This document shows, piece after piece, positions 1-7,279 of a stretch of DNA of 32,308 nucleotides. Origin of the DNA: Prevotellamassilia sp. (lineage in GTDB: Bacteria; Bacteroidota; Bacteroidia; Bacteroidales; Bacteroidaceae); NCBI GenBank assembly GCA_018383375.1, contig JAHAWW010000142.1, forward strand, positions 1-32,308, written 5' to 3'. A model generated the notes under the pieces. The model was not told where the DNA came from. It worked only from the letters and a program-made list of their open reading frames with translations, and made no database searches. The position numbers and the translations under genes were made by a program. Within the stretch, counting starts at the first letter, position 1. Each line of letters starts with the position of its first letter.

Positions 1-2
1 AC

Positions 3-587
3 TATTTCACGGCGCTCACGGGCCAAGCGCTCGACAGCCTGGCTACACAATATCCTGACGAATATGTTCACCGCGTGGAGTTTGTTCCCGGTGCAGGTCA
101 TGGATTTGACTATCGTCCCACGGCCCCCTGGCTCTTCAAACATAAGCGGCAGAGCCATCCGCATCATTTCGTATGGGAAGATTATGCCATGGACGGTTGC
201 TTCAGACGTGGTTTCTACAATCTAAAAATTGACCGCCGACCCGTTGAAAGCGACACGCTGCGCACCCGCTATGAGGTGAGCATCGCCACAGACGGCCTCA
301 TTGACATCACAATTTGCGGCGTGCATTATGAGGCATTGGAAAAAGAACCTCAATGGGGCATCCCCATCAAATACGACAAAACAACCTACCCCATAAGCGG
401 CGGACAAATCACAATCTTTCTCGACGAAAATCTCGTTGACCTCAACAAGAAAGTGACCGTGCGACTCAATGGCAAACGAGTGTGGCGAGGCAAAATGCGC
501 CTTTGGCGCGAACACCTCTTTGAGAGTCTCCGCACTTTTGAAGACCCCAAGCGACTCTATCCCGCTGCTGTGACCATCAACTATTAA
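3..587 (+). CDS. Alpha/beta hydrolase, C-terminal part (5' end outside window)
   Basis: The reading frame is open to the left edge of the window, so only the C-terminal ~194 residues are visible. The stretch GAGHGFDYRPTAPWL fits the loop carrying the catalytic histidine of a dienelactone-hydrolase or prolyl-oligopeptidase-like esterase. It is followed by a beta-rich tail of about 120 residues ending in RLYPAAVTINY, a layout I associate with secreted Bacteroidetes esterases or peptidases that carry an extra sandwich domain. The nucleophile and acid residues would lie outside the window, so activity cannot be judged. A GTG at 75 is in frame but is not needed as a start, because coding-like sequence continues upstream of it. 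The exact substrate is unknown. Confidence 0.7.
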   Translation, partial: YFTALTGQALDSLATQYPDEYVHRVEFVPGAGHGFDYRPTAPWLFKHKRQSHPHHFVWEDYAMDGCFRRGFYNLKIDRRPVESDTLRTRYEVSIATDGLIDITICGVHYEALEKEPQWGIPIKYDKTTYPISGGQITIFLDENLVDLNKKVTVRLNGKRVWRGKMRLWREHLFESLRTFEDPKRLYPAAVTINY

Positions 588-615
588 AGAGCACTTACTA
601 TCAAATCAACATATC

Positions 616-1497
616 ATGAAAGGAATTGTCTTGGCCGGTGGCTCCGGCACACGCCTTTATCCCATTACCAAAGGCATCAGCAAACAGCTTATTCCCATTT
701 TTGACAAACCGATGGTCTACTACCCCATCTCGGTGCTTATGCTGGCCGGCATACGTGACATTCTCATCATATCCACCCCTCAAGACATCGGCGGCTTCAA
801 ACGCCTATTGGGCGACGGCAGCGACTACGGGGTGAATTTCTCTTATGCCGAACAACCATCGCCCGACGGTTTGGCTCAAGCCTTCATCATCGGAGAAGAA
901 TTTATCGGCAACGACAGCGTGTGTCTGGTGTTGGGCGACAACATTTTCCACGGCATGGGTATGCGACGTATGTTCCACGAGGCTGTCCGTATGGCCGAAG
1001 AAGATGCCAAAGCCACCGTCTTTGGCTATCGAGTGCACGACCCCGAACGCTATGGCGTGGTGGAGTTTGACGAAGCCGGACATTGCATCAGCATCGAAGA
1101 AAAACCTGAACAACCCAAATCCAACTATGCCGTGGTAGGCTTGTATTTCTATCCCAACAAAGTAGTTGAAGTGGCCAAGACCATCAAGCCTTCCAAACGC
1201 GGCGAACTCGAAATCACCACGGTCAACCAACGTTTCCTCAACGACGGCGAACTGATGGTGCAGACACTGGGCACGGGGTTTGCTTGGCTCGACACCGGCA
1301 CCCACGACAGTTTGAGCGAAGCGTCCACCTTTATCGAGGTGCTCGAAAAGCGCACTGGCGTTAAAGTGGCCTGCCTCGAAGGTATTGCCCTCAAACAAGG
1401 CTGGATTTCGCCCGAGCGTCTCAAGGCCATTGCCCAGCCTATGATAAAAAACCAATACGGCCAATATCTCCTCAAGTTGGCCGAAGAACATCAATAA
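616..1497 (+). CDS. rfbA: Glucose-1-phosphate thymidylyltransferase RfbA/RmlA
   Basis: This 293-residue protein is full length for the family. It makes dTDP-glucose from dTTP and glucose 1-phosphate, the first step toward dTDP-rhamnose and other deoxysugars for surface polysaccharide. The N-terminal nucleotide-binding signature LAGGSGTRLYP followed by SKQLIPIFDKPM is intact, as is LVLGDNIFHG, which carries a metal-binding aspartate. The C-terminal GTGFAWLDTGTHDSL region is also typical. It starts with ATG 28 bases after the preceding stop. The expected partners rfbB, rfbC and rfbD are not next to it in this window, so it is a separated copy or the rest of the pathway lies elsewhere. Confidence 0.97.
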   Translation: MKGIVLAGGSGTRLYPITKGISKQLIPIFDKPMVYYPISVLMLAGIRDILIISTPQDIGGFKRLLGDGSDYGVNFSYAEQPSPDGLAQAFIIGEEFIGNDSVCLVLGDNIFHGMGMRRMFHEAVRMAEEDAKATVFGYRVHDPERYGVVEFDEAGHCISIEEKPEQPKSNYAVVGLYFYPNKVVEVAKTIKPSKRGELEITTVNQRFLNDGELMVQTLGTGFAWLDTGTHDSLSEASTFIEVLEKRTGVKVACLEGIALKQGWISPERLKAIAQPMIKNQYGQYLLKLAEEHQ

Positions 1498-1503
1498 CAG
1501 CCA

Positions 1504-3279
1504 TTGTCCGAAAGACTTCAAAAAGCCTACACGCTATTGCTCTTGGTGTGCTTTGCATTGACAGGCGCCCAAGCACAAACAACTCCTGCAGAATTGAAGG
1601 GGCTATATGAGCGTGTCTGTTCGCTCAACGACATCCACAGCGGCGACCTCTGTTTGGTCGTCGGGACGATTGTGCCTTTTGGAGAAAACACCAATGCCAA
1701 TCGCCGCCCCTATATGCTGACAAGCAAAGCCGACGACGGCAAATGGCTTGAGGCTGAAATGACGGAGACGGACGTCGAAAACGGCACAGCCATGACGGCA
1801 GCCAAAGAGCATTGTCTTTGGCAAGTGGCCTACGAAGATGGCATCATCTCGCTGAAAAGCCTCGACACAGATTTGTGGCTGAGTCCCGGCACAGCGTCGC
1901 TTGGCTCCACCTCGCTCGTGGCCACGGCTCAAGCGCCCTATGCTTGGCACATCACCGAGGCTGCCGATGCACGTTTTTATATCCAAAACAAAGACAACGA
2001 CCGCTGGCTCACACTCTATCGAGAACAATCGTCACACTTCGGTTGCTACAGCAATGTCACACCCACCGACTGCCACACACTCATTATATATAAATACTTG
2101 AGCGATGAAAACCTTCAAGGCACAGCCCAACTGCCCGAAGACGGCTCAAACGTGGTCTTGGCCAATGGAACGTTGCTGATGGGCCCTTCACTCGAGGCGG
2201 TCAATGTAGCCGAAACGTTGCTCTCAGACGGCACCACCGCACAGACCGAGACGCTCCAACCATGGCGAGTGCAACATCGTGCAGACTCTTGTTTCGTTTT
2301 GCAAAAGGCAGACGGCACATACCTCGGCTATGACTTCCGACACTCTGCCACCGAGGCCTTATGGCGCATCACACAGGGCAAAATCACTACTGTCGAGTCA
2401 ACGCCGAGAAGCCTCTATTTCTCAACAAGCGGAGCACTCACACTCAACGCCTCCGAGACCACCGATAATGCACTGACGTTTGTCACAGCAGCGCCTCCGG
2501 CACAAACCTCAACCAGCTCAGACGGCACGACTACACTGCGTGGAGGATGGACAGCAAAGGCTCTCGAACAGGCAGACTGGAGCGCCACCACCACGCTCGA
2601 TCTCACAGCCATTGCCATGCCTGTGCGCTCATTCACATTCGTCAATCGACCCACCGACCGCCACACATTCATACTCGTCTCAGAGGCAGACGCTGAACGC
2701 ATCCCCTTGTCATGGCCCTTTGTGGCTGCCGCCGATGGTGAGCGGTTTCGTCTTCTCACCCCGTCGGTCATCCAAGACCGCCAAGCCTTCGTCGCGCCGG
2801 TCGACATCAGCTACACAGCCTCACAAGTGAGCTATTCCCGACAAGCCTTTGCCGATGGCGGATGGGAAACACTCTGTTTGCCGTTTGCCACCACTATTCC
2901 CAACGACTTTTCAGCCCAAAAGTTTGAAGCGTTACACGCCGACACGCTCTCATTTTCACCCGTCATCAACATTCCCGCCCATACGCCGGTCATCATCCGC
3001 TATGCTCACACGCCTTTCAACGGCACGACAACCCTCTCGCTACAGGCCACTCAAGACGGCACATTCAAAGCCCGTCAAACACAAAGCGGCGACACGCCAT
3101 TCATCGGTATTTATGAGCCCTTTGTCGTCGACGACTCAGGCACTCCGGCAACCTATTTGCTCACACCGACGGGTTCGGCCTTTGTCAAGGCTGCAGCCCA
3201 AAGCCGGCTTGCCCCTTTCAGAGCACGCCTCGCTTGGCCAACCTCTGCCTCAACGCCACGTCTTATTCACAGACCATAA
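1504..3279 (+). CDS. Secreted beta-rich protein of unknown function
   Basis: I do not recognise a named family for this 591-residue protein. It begins with a convincing signal peptide (hydrophobic run LLLLVCFALTG, predicted cleavage AQA|Q after residue 24), so it is exported. The start codon must be TTG: the rfbA stop lies in the same frame two codons upstream, and the TTG gives a complete signal peptide. Residues ~35-200 hold tryptophan-centred segments (LWQVAYEDG, WHITEA, RWLTLY) suggestive of a beta-trefoil-like or ricin-like fold. Residues ~440-560 contain GGWETLCLPFATTIP, a motif I associate with C-terminal beta domains of large Prevotella/Bacteroides surface proteins. No catalytic motif is visible. 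The six-base gap after rfbA suggests cotranscription. Confidence 0.85.
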   Translation: MSERLQKAYTLLLLVCFALTGAQAQTTPAELKGLYERVCSLNDIHSGDLCLVVGTIVPFGENTNANRRPYMLTSKADDGKWLEAEMTETDVENGTAMTAAKEHCLWQVAYEDGIISLKSLDTDLWLSPGTASLGSTSLVATAQAPYAWHITEAADARFYIQNKDNDRWLTLYREQSSHFGCYSNVTPTDCHTLIIYKYLSDENLQGTAQLPEDGSNVVLANGTLLMGPSLEAVNVAETLLSDGTTAQTETLQPWRVQHRADSCFVLQKADGTYLGYDFRHSATEALWRITQGKITTVESTPRSLYFSTSGALTLNASETTDNALTFVTAAPPAQTSTSSDGTTTLRGGWTAKALEQADWSATTTLDLTAIAMPVRSFTFVNRPTDRHTFILVSEADAERIPLSWPFVAAADGERFRLLTPSVIQDRQAFVAPVDISYTASQVSYSRQAFADGGWETLCLPFATTIPNDFSAQKFEALHADTLSFSPVINIPAHTPVIIRYAHTPFNGTTTLSLQATQDGTFKARQTQSGDTPFIGIYEPFVVDDSGTPATYLLTPTGSAFVKAAAQSRLAPFRARLAWPTSASTPRLIHRP

Positions 3280-3320
3280 AACACTATCCTTTCAACACTC
3301 AACCCCTCAGAATATTCATT

Positions 3321-3734
3321 ATGAACATCGCTGTAGATTTCGACGGAACCATTGTCGAGCATCGCTATCCCGAAATAGGTAAAGAGCGCCCCTTTGCCAC
3401 TGCAACCCTGCGCAAACTCATCGAAGACGGCCACCGGCTCATCTTATGGAGCGTGCGCGAAGGCGAACTTCTTGAGCAGGCCGTAGAATGGTGTAAAAAG
3501 CGAGGCGTCGTGTTTTATGCCGTCAATCGTGATTTTGAAGAAGACACCCCTGAGCGCAACACCAGCTACAGCCGTAAGCTCAAAGTCCAAATGTTCATCG
3601 ACGACCGCAACGTGGGTGGCCTGCCCGATTGGGGAGCCATCTATCAAATCATCAGCAAACGAATTACTTACGACGAATATCTTGCCCAACAAGACGACCA
3701 GCACAAAAAAAGACGCCGGCTCTGGCCGTTCTGA
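3321..3734 (+). CDS. Small HAD-superfamily hydrolase, BT_0820-like
   Basis: This 137-residue protein opens with MNIAVDFDGTIVEH, the DxDGT motif of HAD phosphatases, whose first aspartate is the nucleophile. LILWSVREG supplies the hydroxyl-bearing motif II region, and FIDDRNVGG supplies the acidic motif IV. It ends in a basic tail, KKRRRLWPF. Its size and layout match a small Bacteroidetes family known from Bacteroides BT_0820; the substrate is not known to me. The start is the ATG at 3321, because it places the HAD motif at the extreme N-terminus as usual; the frame is open further upstream, but that translates as low-quality sequence overlapping the preceding gene. Confidence 0.85.
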   Translation: MNIAVDFDGTIVEHRYPEIGKERPFATATLRKLIEDGHRLILWSVREGELLEQAVEWCKKRGVVFYAVNRDFEEDTPERNTSYSRKLKVQMFIDDRNVGGLPDWGAIYQIISKRITYDEYLAQQDDQHKKRRRLWPF

Positions 3735-3798
3735 TTTTGTCTTGCACTTTTCTTTTTTGAAGGATGCAAGAAAATGACAAAGAACAGTTTACCACACC

Positions 3799-5343
3799 AT
3801 GCAAAAAATCTTTTCGTCTGCACAGATACAGGAACTCGACGCCGCCACCATCAACGAAGAAGGTATCACTTCGCTCGACTTGATGGAGCGTGCGGCACAA
3901 AAAGCCACCGATGCGCTTTTGCGTCTCTATCCCCAAGCCCACCATTTCGCTCTCTTTGCCGGTCCGGGCAAAAATGGTGGCGACACACTGGCCATGGCTC
4001 GACTCATTGCCGCTTCGAGAGCCGAAAGCCAAATCGAAGTTTGGCTCTTCAACATTTCGGGCCATCTGCACGCCGACTGTCAAGCCAATAAACAACGGCT
4101 CGAAAACATCCACTCGGTGAAGTTCTATGAAGTGACCGACCGTTTCGAACCTCCCATCCTCACCGCCGCGACCGTTGTTGTCGACGGCCTCTTTGGCATC
4201 GGGCTTAGTCGCCCTCTATCGGGCGGTTTCGCTTCGCTCGCCGGTTTCATCAATGCCTCGCCGGCTCAGGTTGTGTCCATAGACATGCCCTCAGGCATAC
4301 CGGCCGACGAAGCCACCTCTACCGGTTCGCTGCTGAGTGTCCAGGCTCATCACACCCTCACCTTCCATAGTCTCAAACGCACCATGATGTTGCCCGACTT
4401 GGCAGAGCGTTTTGGACAAATAGAAATCCTCGACATCGGTCTGTCGCCAAGCAAGTCAGAAGCGTTGGAGACCGAGTGGAACATCTTCTCGCCGGCCGAC
4501 ATTGCCCGAATGAGCGGCGTGCTCACACCCCGACGGCCTCACAGTCATAAAGGCACCTACGGCCAGGCGCTCATCATTGCCGGTAGCTATGGTATGGGCG
4601 GCGCAGCCACATTGTCGGCACGAGCTTGTCTGCGAACGGGTGCAGGAAAAGTGAGCGTTCACACGCCGCTGATGAACAACGACCTCATTCAAATCGCCGT
4701 GCCCGAAGCCACACTCAGCCACGACGCTTCCGACACAGTCTTCACCGCTCCACCCGACCTTGCTCCCTATCAAGCCATAGCCGTGGGTCCCGGCATAGGC
4801 ACGTCACGCCCCACCGGCACAGCCCTATTCAAGCTCCTCACCACGGCCACACGTCCGATGGTGATTGACGCCGATGCACTCAACCTGCTTTCAGCCCATT
4901 CGGCTTGGCTCGGACAAGTGCCCGAGGGAAGCATACTCACGCCACACCCCGGCGAAATGGCTCGTTTGGCTCCCGGTGCCACAACCTCGGGCAGCCTGCT
5001 TGAGGCCGCCCTCCGTTTGGCGTCCACCCACCGCATATATGTGGTGCTCAAAGGCCACCACACCGCCATCTGCACTCCCGAAGGTCAAGTCTGGTTTAAT
5101 GCCACCGGCAATCCCGGCATGGCCACAGCCGGAAGTGGCGATGTGCTCACCGGCATCATCACCAGTCTGCTCGCACAAGGCCACACGCCGCTCCACGCCG
5201 CCATGCTCGGCGTGAGCCTTCACGGCCTCTCCGGCGACATAGCCGCATCAAATCTTGGACAAATATCGCTCATCGCATCCGACCTCATCGACCATCTGCC
5301 ACGGGCCTTTGGCCGACTGGCAGCCGAAGCGGTTCAACCATAA
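3799..5343 (+). CDS. nnr: Bifunctional NAD(P)H-hydrate epimerase / ADP-dependent dehydratase
   Basis: This 514-residue enzyme repairs damaged NADH and NADPH. The N-terminal YjeF domain (residues ~1-215) interconverts the R and S hydrates, and carries GPGKNGGD at residues 55-62, the substrate phosphate loop. The C-terminal ribokinase-like domain (~225-510) dehydrates S-NAD(P)HX using ADP. It shows GSYGMGGAA, AVGPGIGTS, LTPHPGEMARL, LKGHHT and GNPGMATAGSGDVLTG, where D448 is the expected catalytic aspartate. The length is normal for the fused form, and the start is the first ATG of the frame. It lies 64 bases behind the HAD gene with no strong terminator between, so cotranscription is possible. 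Confidence 0.96.
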   Translation: MQKIFSSAQIQELDAATINEEGITSLDLMERAAQKATDALLRLYPQAHHFALFAGPGKNGGDTLAMARLIAASRAESQIEVWLFNISGHLHADCQANKQRLENIHSVKFYEVTDRFEPPILTAATVVVDGLFGIGLSRPLSGGFASLAGFINASPAQVVSIDMPSGIPADEATSTGSLLSVQAHHTLTFHSLKRTMMLPDLAERFGQIEILDIGLSPSKSEALETEWNIFSPADIARMSGVLTPRRPHSHKGTYGQALIIAGSYGMGGAATLSARACLRTGAGKVSVHTPLMNNDLIQIAVPEATLSHDASDTVFTAPPDLAPYQAIAVGPGIGTSRPTGTALFKLLTTATRPMVIDADALNLLSAHSAWLGQVPEGSILTPHPGEMARLAPGATTSGSLLEAALRLASTHRIYVVLKGHHTAICTPEGQVWFNATGNPGMATAGSGDVLTGIITSLLAQGHTPLHAAMLGVSLHGLSGDIAASNLGQISLIASDLIDHLPRAFGRLAAEAVQP

Positions 5344-5394
5344 ACCCGTCTTTTCCTCCATCTCACATACTCATCCATTCCGACTTCCAACCCT

Positions 5395-6474
5395 ATGACC
5401 ACCCATCGCATCCTTTCACTCGCTCTGACTCTGATGAGTCTCGGCACCGTCACGGCTCAAACCGAAGTGACTGACTATCAGCCCGGCGTCACAGCCGAAG
5501 GCATCACCTATTTCCTGCCTCAGACTGCCTTCGAAGTCACCGTGACGGCCAACCGCACCACCTATACACCCGGCGAATATGCCGCCTATGCCCGCCGCTA
5601 CCTGCGACTCGAAGGTATCTCCCAGCAGAGCTACGACACCTGGACCGTCACCGATGTGCGCCTCACCCCCTTCGGCGTGGCAGACAAGCGCAGAGCCTAC
5701 AGCATCAAACTCAAAACCAAAACCTCGGCACCGCTCGTGTCACTTGCTCCCGACGGCCGACTGCTCTCAGTGGGTGCCACGTCTGTGGCCGACGATATGC
5801 CGCGTGCCACCCATCAAGTGCAAGCCCAACCGGTCAAACACCTCAACGCCGCCGACTATAAGACCGAAGAAATCCTCTCTGCCGGCAGCCGGTCGAAGAT
5901 GGCCGAACTCACAGCGGCCGAAATCTACGACATCCGCGAAAACCGCTCTCTGCTCACAAAGGGGCAAGCCGACTTTATGCCAAAAGACGGCGAGCAGTTG
6001 CGCCTTATGCTTGCTCAACTCGATGAGCGTGAAGAGGCTCTGTTGAGCCTTTTCAAAGGCACCACCTCGGTCGAGAGCCACACCTACACCTTCACCTTCA
6101 TTCCTGCCGGAGCGGTGAACGACACCATCCTCTTCCGCTTCTCGCGCTATTTGGGATTGGTCGATGCCGACGATTTGGCTGGCGAACCCTACCTGCTCAC
6201 TCTCACCGACCTGGGCAGTCTGCCCGATGCCGTGACCACGGCCGACCCCAAAGGAAAGAAAGAAGAAAACTCACTGCGCTATGTTGTGCCCGGTCGCGGC
6301 CGATTGGTCATCAACCATGGCAGCGAAACCCTCTTGAGCCAAGACGTGCCCATGGCTCAGTTCGGACGCATCGAGCAACTCGGCGGCGACCTTTTCAACA
6401 AACGCTACAACACACGCGTCTTTCTCTCGCCCGTCACCGGAGGCATCTCACGAATCGAAGCCGACCAGCCCTAA
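5395..6474 (+). CDS. DUF4831 family secreted protein
   Basis: This 359-residue protein has an N-terminal signal peptide (LSLALTLMSLGTVTA, cleavage before Q22) and no lipobox. The mature start, with GITYFLPQTAFEVTVTANRTTYTPGEYAAYA, and the blocks SAGSRSKMAELTAAEIYDIRENR and RYVVPGRGRLVI agree with the DUF4831 family of Bacteroidetes as I remember it (the first and second blocks are quoted across short segments only). Its function is unknown; it is probably periplasmic or outer-membrane associated. It sits 51 bases after nnr on the same strand. Transcription is probably stopped by the hairpin at 6621-6663. Confidence in the family is good; no biochemical role can be inferred. Confidence 0.88.
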   Translation: MTTHRILSLALTLMSLGTVTAQTEVTDYQPGVTAEGITYFLPQTAFEVTVTANRTTYTPGEYAAYARRYLRLEGISQQSYDTWTVTDVRLTPFGVADKRRAYSIKLKTKTSAPLVSLAPDGRLLSVGATSVADDMPRATHQVQAQPVKHLNAADYKTEEILSAGSRSKMAELTAAEIYDIRENRSLLTKGQADFMPKDGEQLRLMLAQLDEREEALLSLFKGTTSVESHTYTFTFIPAGAVNDTILFRFSRYLGLVDADDLAGEPYLLTLTDLGSLPDAVTTADPKGKKEENSLRYVVPGRGRLVINHGSETLLSQDVPMAQFGRIEQLGGDLFNKRYNTRVFLSPVTGGISRIEADQP

Positions 6475-6504
6475 AGGCACGCCTCCTATACCCCAAAATT
6501 GTTG

Positions 6505-6604
6505 CCTTTTTCCCAATCACCCAATCACAGGGCTTGTAATCAAAAGGAAATGAGAGAGTTGCGGTGACTGAACGCTTCAATCACGCTCAATCACGCTCAA
6601 TCAC
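6505..6604 (+). repeat. Intergenic repeat family 2, copy 1
   Basis: It starts with a 27-base segment (6505-6531, core CCCAATCACCCAATCACAGG) identical to 31872-31898. About 32 variable bases follow, then GTGACTGAA-CGC-TTCAATCAC (6564-6584), an inverted repeat with one mismatch, then two tandem copies of GCTCAATCAC. The other copy has the same order and nearly the same spacing (59 versus 58 bases between the starts of the two halves). It lies between the DUF4831 stop and a terminator-like hairpin. Its function is unknown. Confidence 0.8.
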
Positions 6605-6620
6605 AGACCGTACAAAACAA

Positions 6621-6663
6621 AAATGCTTGGACACGAGCTCAAACTCGTGTCCCAAGCATTTTT
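6621..6663. terminator. Strong bidirectional terminator hairpin
   Basis: AAATGCTTGG plus ACACGAG (6621-6637) pairs with CTCGTGT plus CCAAGCATTT (6644-6661), leaving one bulged C and a six-base loop, about 17 base pairs. A T-run follows on the + strand, and the minus strand reads TTTTTGTTTTG after the stem. It can terminate DUF4831 transcripts and also anything arriving on the minus strand. Confidence 0.8.
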
Positions 6664-6688
6664 TCATTAGTCTATACGGCACTCCGCC

Positions 6689-6775
6689 TCACTTCTTTTT
6701 ACCGAAAAAGGCATTGAGGATAGACGAGCCGATTTTGCGCTCAAGCCCCTGCTTGGTGGTGGGATATGAAGAATA
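6689..6775 (-). pseudogene. Possible 3' remnant of a minus-strand gene
   Basis: The minus strand encodes a coding-like C-terminus, SYPTTKQGLERKIGSS followed by ILNAFFGKKK, then a TGA at 6691-6689. A strong terminator follows 26 bases later. Upstream the frame stays open only to a TGA near 6838 and the sequence becomes unlike protein (WRRHNFSTPVKAFCKHY). This looks like the last ~27 codons of a lost gene with its terminator retained. I do not recognise the family. Chance is not excluded. Confidence 0.35.
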
Positions 6776-6825
6776 ATGTTTGCAGAACGCTTTCACTGGC
6801 GTTGAGAAATTATGCCGTCGCCATC

Positions 6826-6861
6826 TGCCGTTTTGTCACGTCAGACACTGCCGTTTTGTCA
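6826..6861. promoter_or_regulatory. Tandem palindromic sites, possible operator or enhancer
   Basis: The 13-base sequence TGCCGTTTTGTCA occurs twice (6826-6838 and 6849-6861), 23 bases apart. Each is an imperfect palindrome (TGnC-N5-GnCA), and the second extends to ACTGCC/GTCAGT. Two identical palindromes about two helical turns apart are typical of sites for a dimeric DNA-binding protein. No intact gene starts close by on either strand, so they may be left from a lost promoter. Confidence 0.4.
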
Positions 6862-7098
6862 GTATGAGGCAGGCTATGAATGCGCAGAGATGTGTTCGTT
6901 TTCCGGGGGTGTGTGTGACGCCACAAAGCGATAGTTTAAGATTTCTCTACACTATGCCGATTTCTACGCCAAACGGCCCTCAAATTGGCTAAGAACTTAG
7001 ATGCTAATCATAAGAATATGATTTTCAATAAATTTCCTTCTTTTTATTACACTTTGCTTTAAGGAAAGAGAACTTCGCTGGTTGAAAAGAGACGCCTG
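6862..7098. other. Intergenic stretch with nothing recognised
   Basis: This is the middle of an 805-base gap between the convergent DUF4831 and htpG genes. Short frames exist here but show no coding character or recognisable motif. The rest of the gap holds repeat family 2, a terminator, the tandem palindromes and composite element A, each listed separately. Confidence 0.5.
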
Positions 7099-7271
7099 AA
7101 TAGGGAGAGTTTTTCACGGGAATAGGGAGAGTTTTTACTGCCATAAGGACAGGAAAAACTGCCATAAGCCCCGTGTGGGCGCGATGTACGAAAAAAGAGA
7201 CCTCGTGTGGAGGTCTCTTTTCTGCTTTGTGTGAAGTTCGCCTTTTTTGTCGTGAAAACAAAAGACAAAAA
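7099..7271 (-). repeat. Composite intergenic element, copy A (behind htpG)
   Basis: Read on the minus strand from the htpG stop: TTTTTGTC (7271-7264); a degenerate -7-like box GAACTTCA (7239-7232) exactly 26 bases after the TTTG; a 12-bp hairpin with T-run (7221-7191); CGCGCCCACACGGGGCTTAT; and, 19 bases from the start of GGGCTTAT, CTGTCCTTAT. It ends in two direct copies of AATAGGGAGAGTTTTT on the + strand (7099-7114, 7121-7136). The order and spacings match the copies behind folC and dnaA. Confidence 0.8.
7191..7221 (-). terminator. htpG terminator hairpin (in element A)
   Basis: AAAAGAGACCTC (7193-7204) pairs perfectly with GAGGTCTCTTTT (7210-7221) around a five-base loop. On the minus strand the stem is followed by a T-run, so it should terminate htpG. 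The + strand also has T residues after the stem. Confidence 0.85.
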
Positions 7272-7279
7272 GGTGGGGT

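Noticed and set aside
3736..3773. TTTTGTC near the end of the HAD gene as a fourth copy of the composite element
   Set aside because: The -7 box, the GAGACC hairpin and the CTGTCCTTAT tail are all absent; only a weak CTTGCA/TGCAAG stem is present.
6575..6604. Short tandem CAATCAC units as a CRISPR-like array
   Set aside because: The units are about ten bases with no spacers and no cas genes; they belong to repeat family 2.
6564..6992. Two 70-codon frames in the DUF4831-htpG gap
   Set aside because: They cross the repeat, the terminator hairpin and the tandem palindromes and show no protein-like composition.
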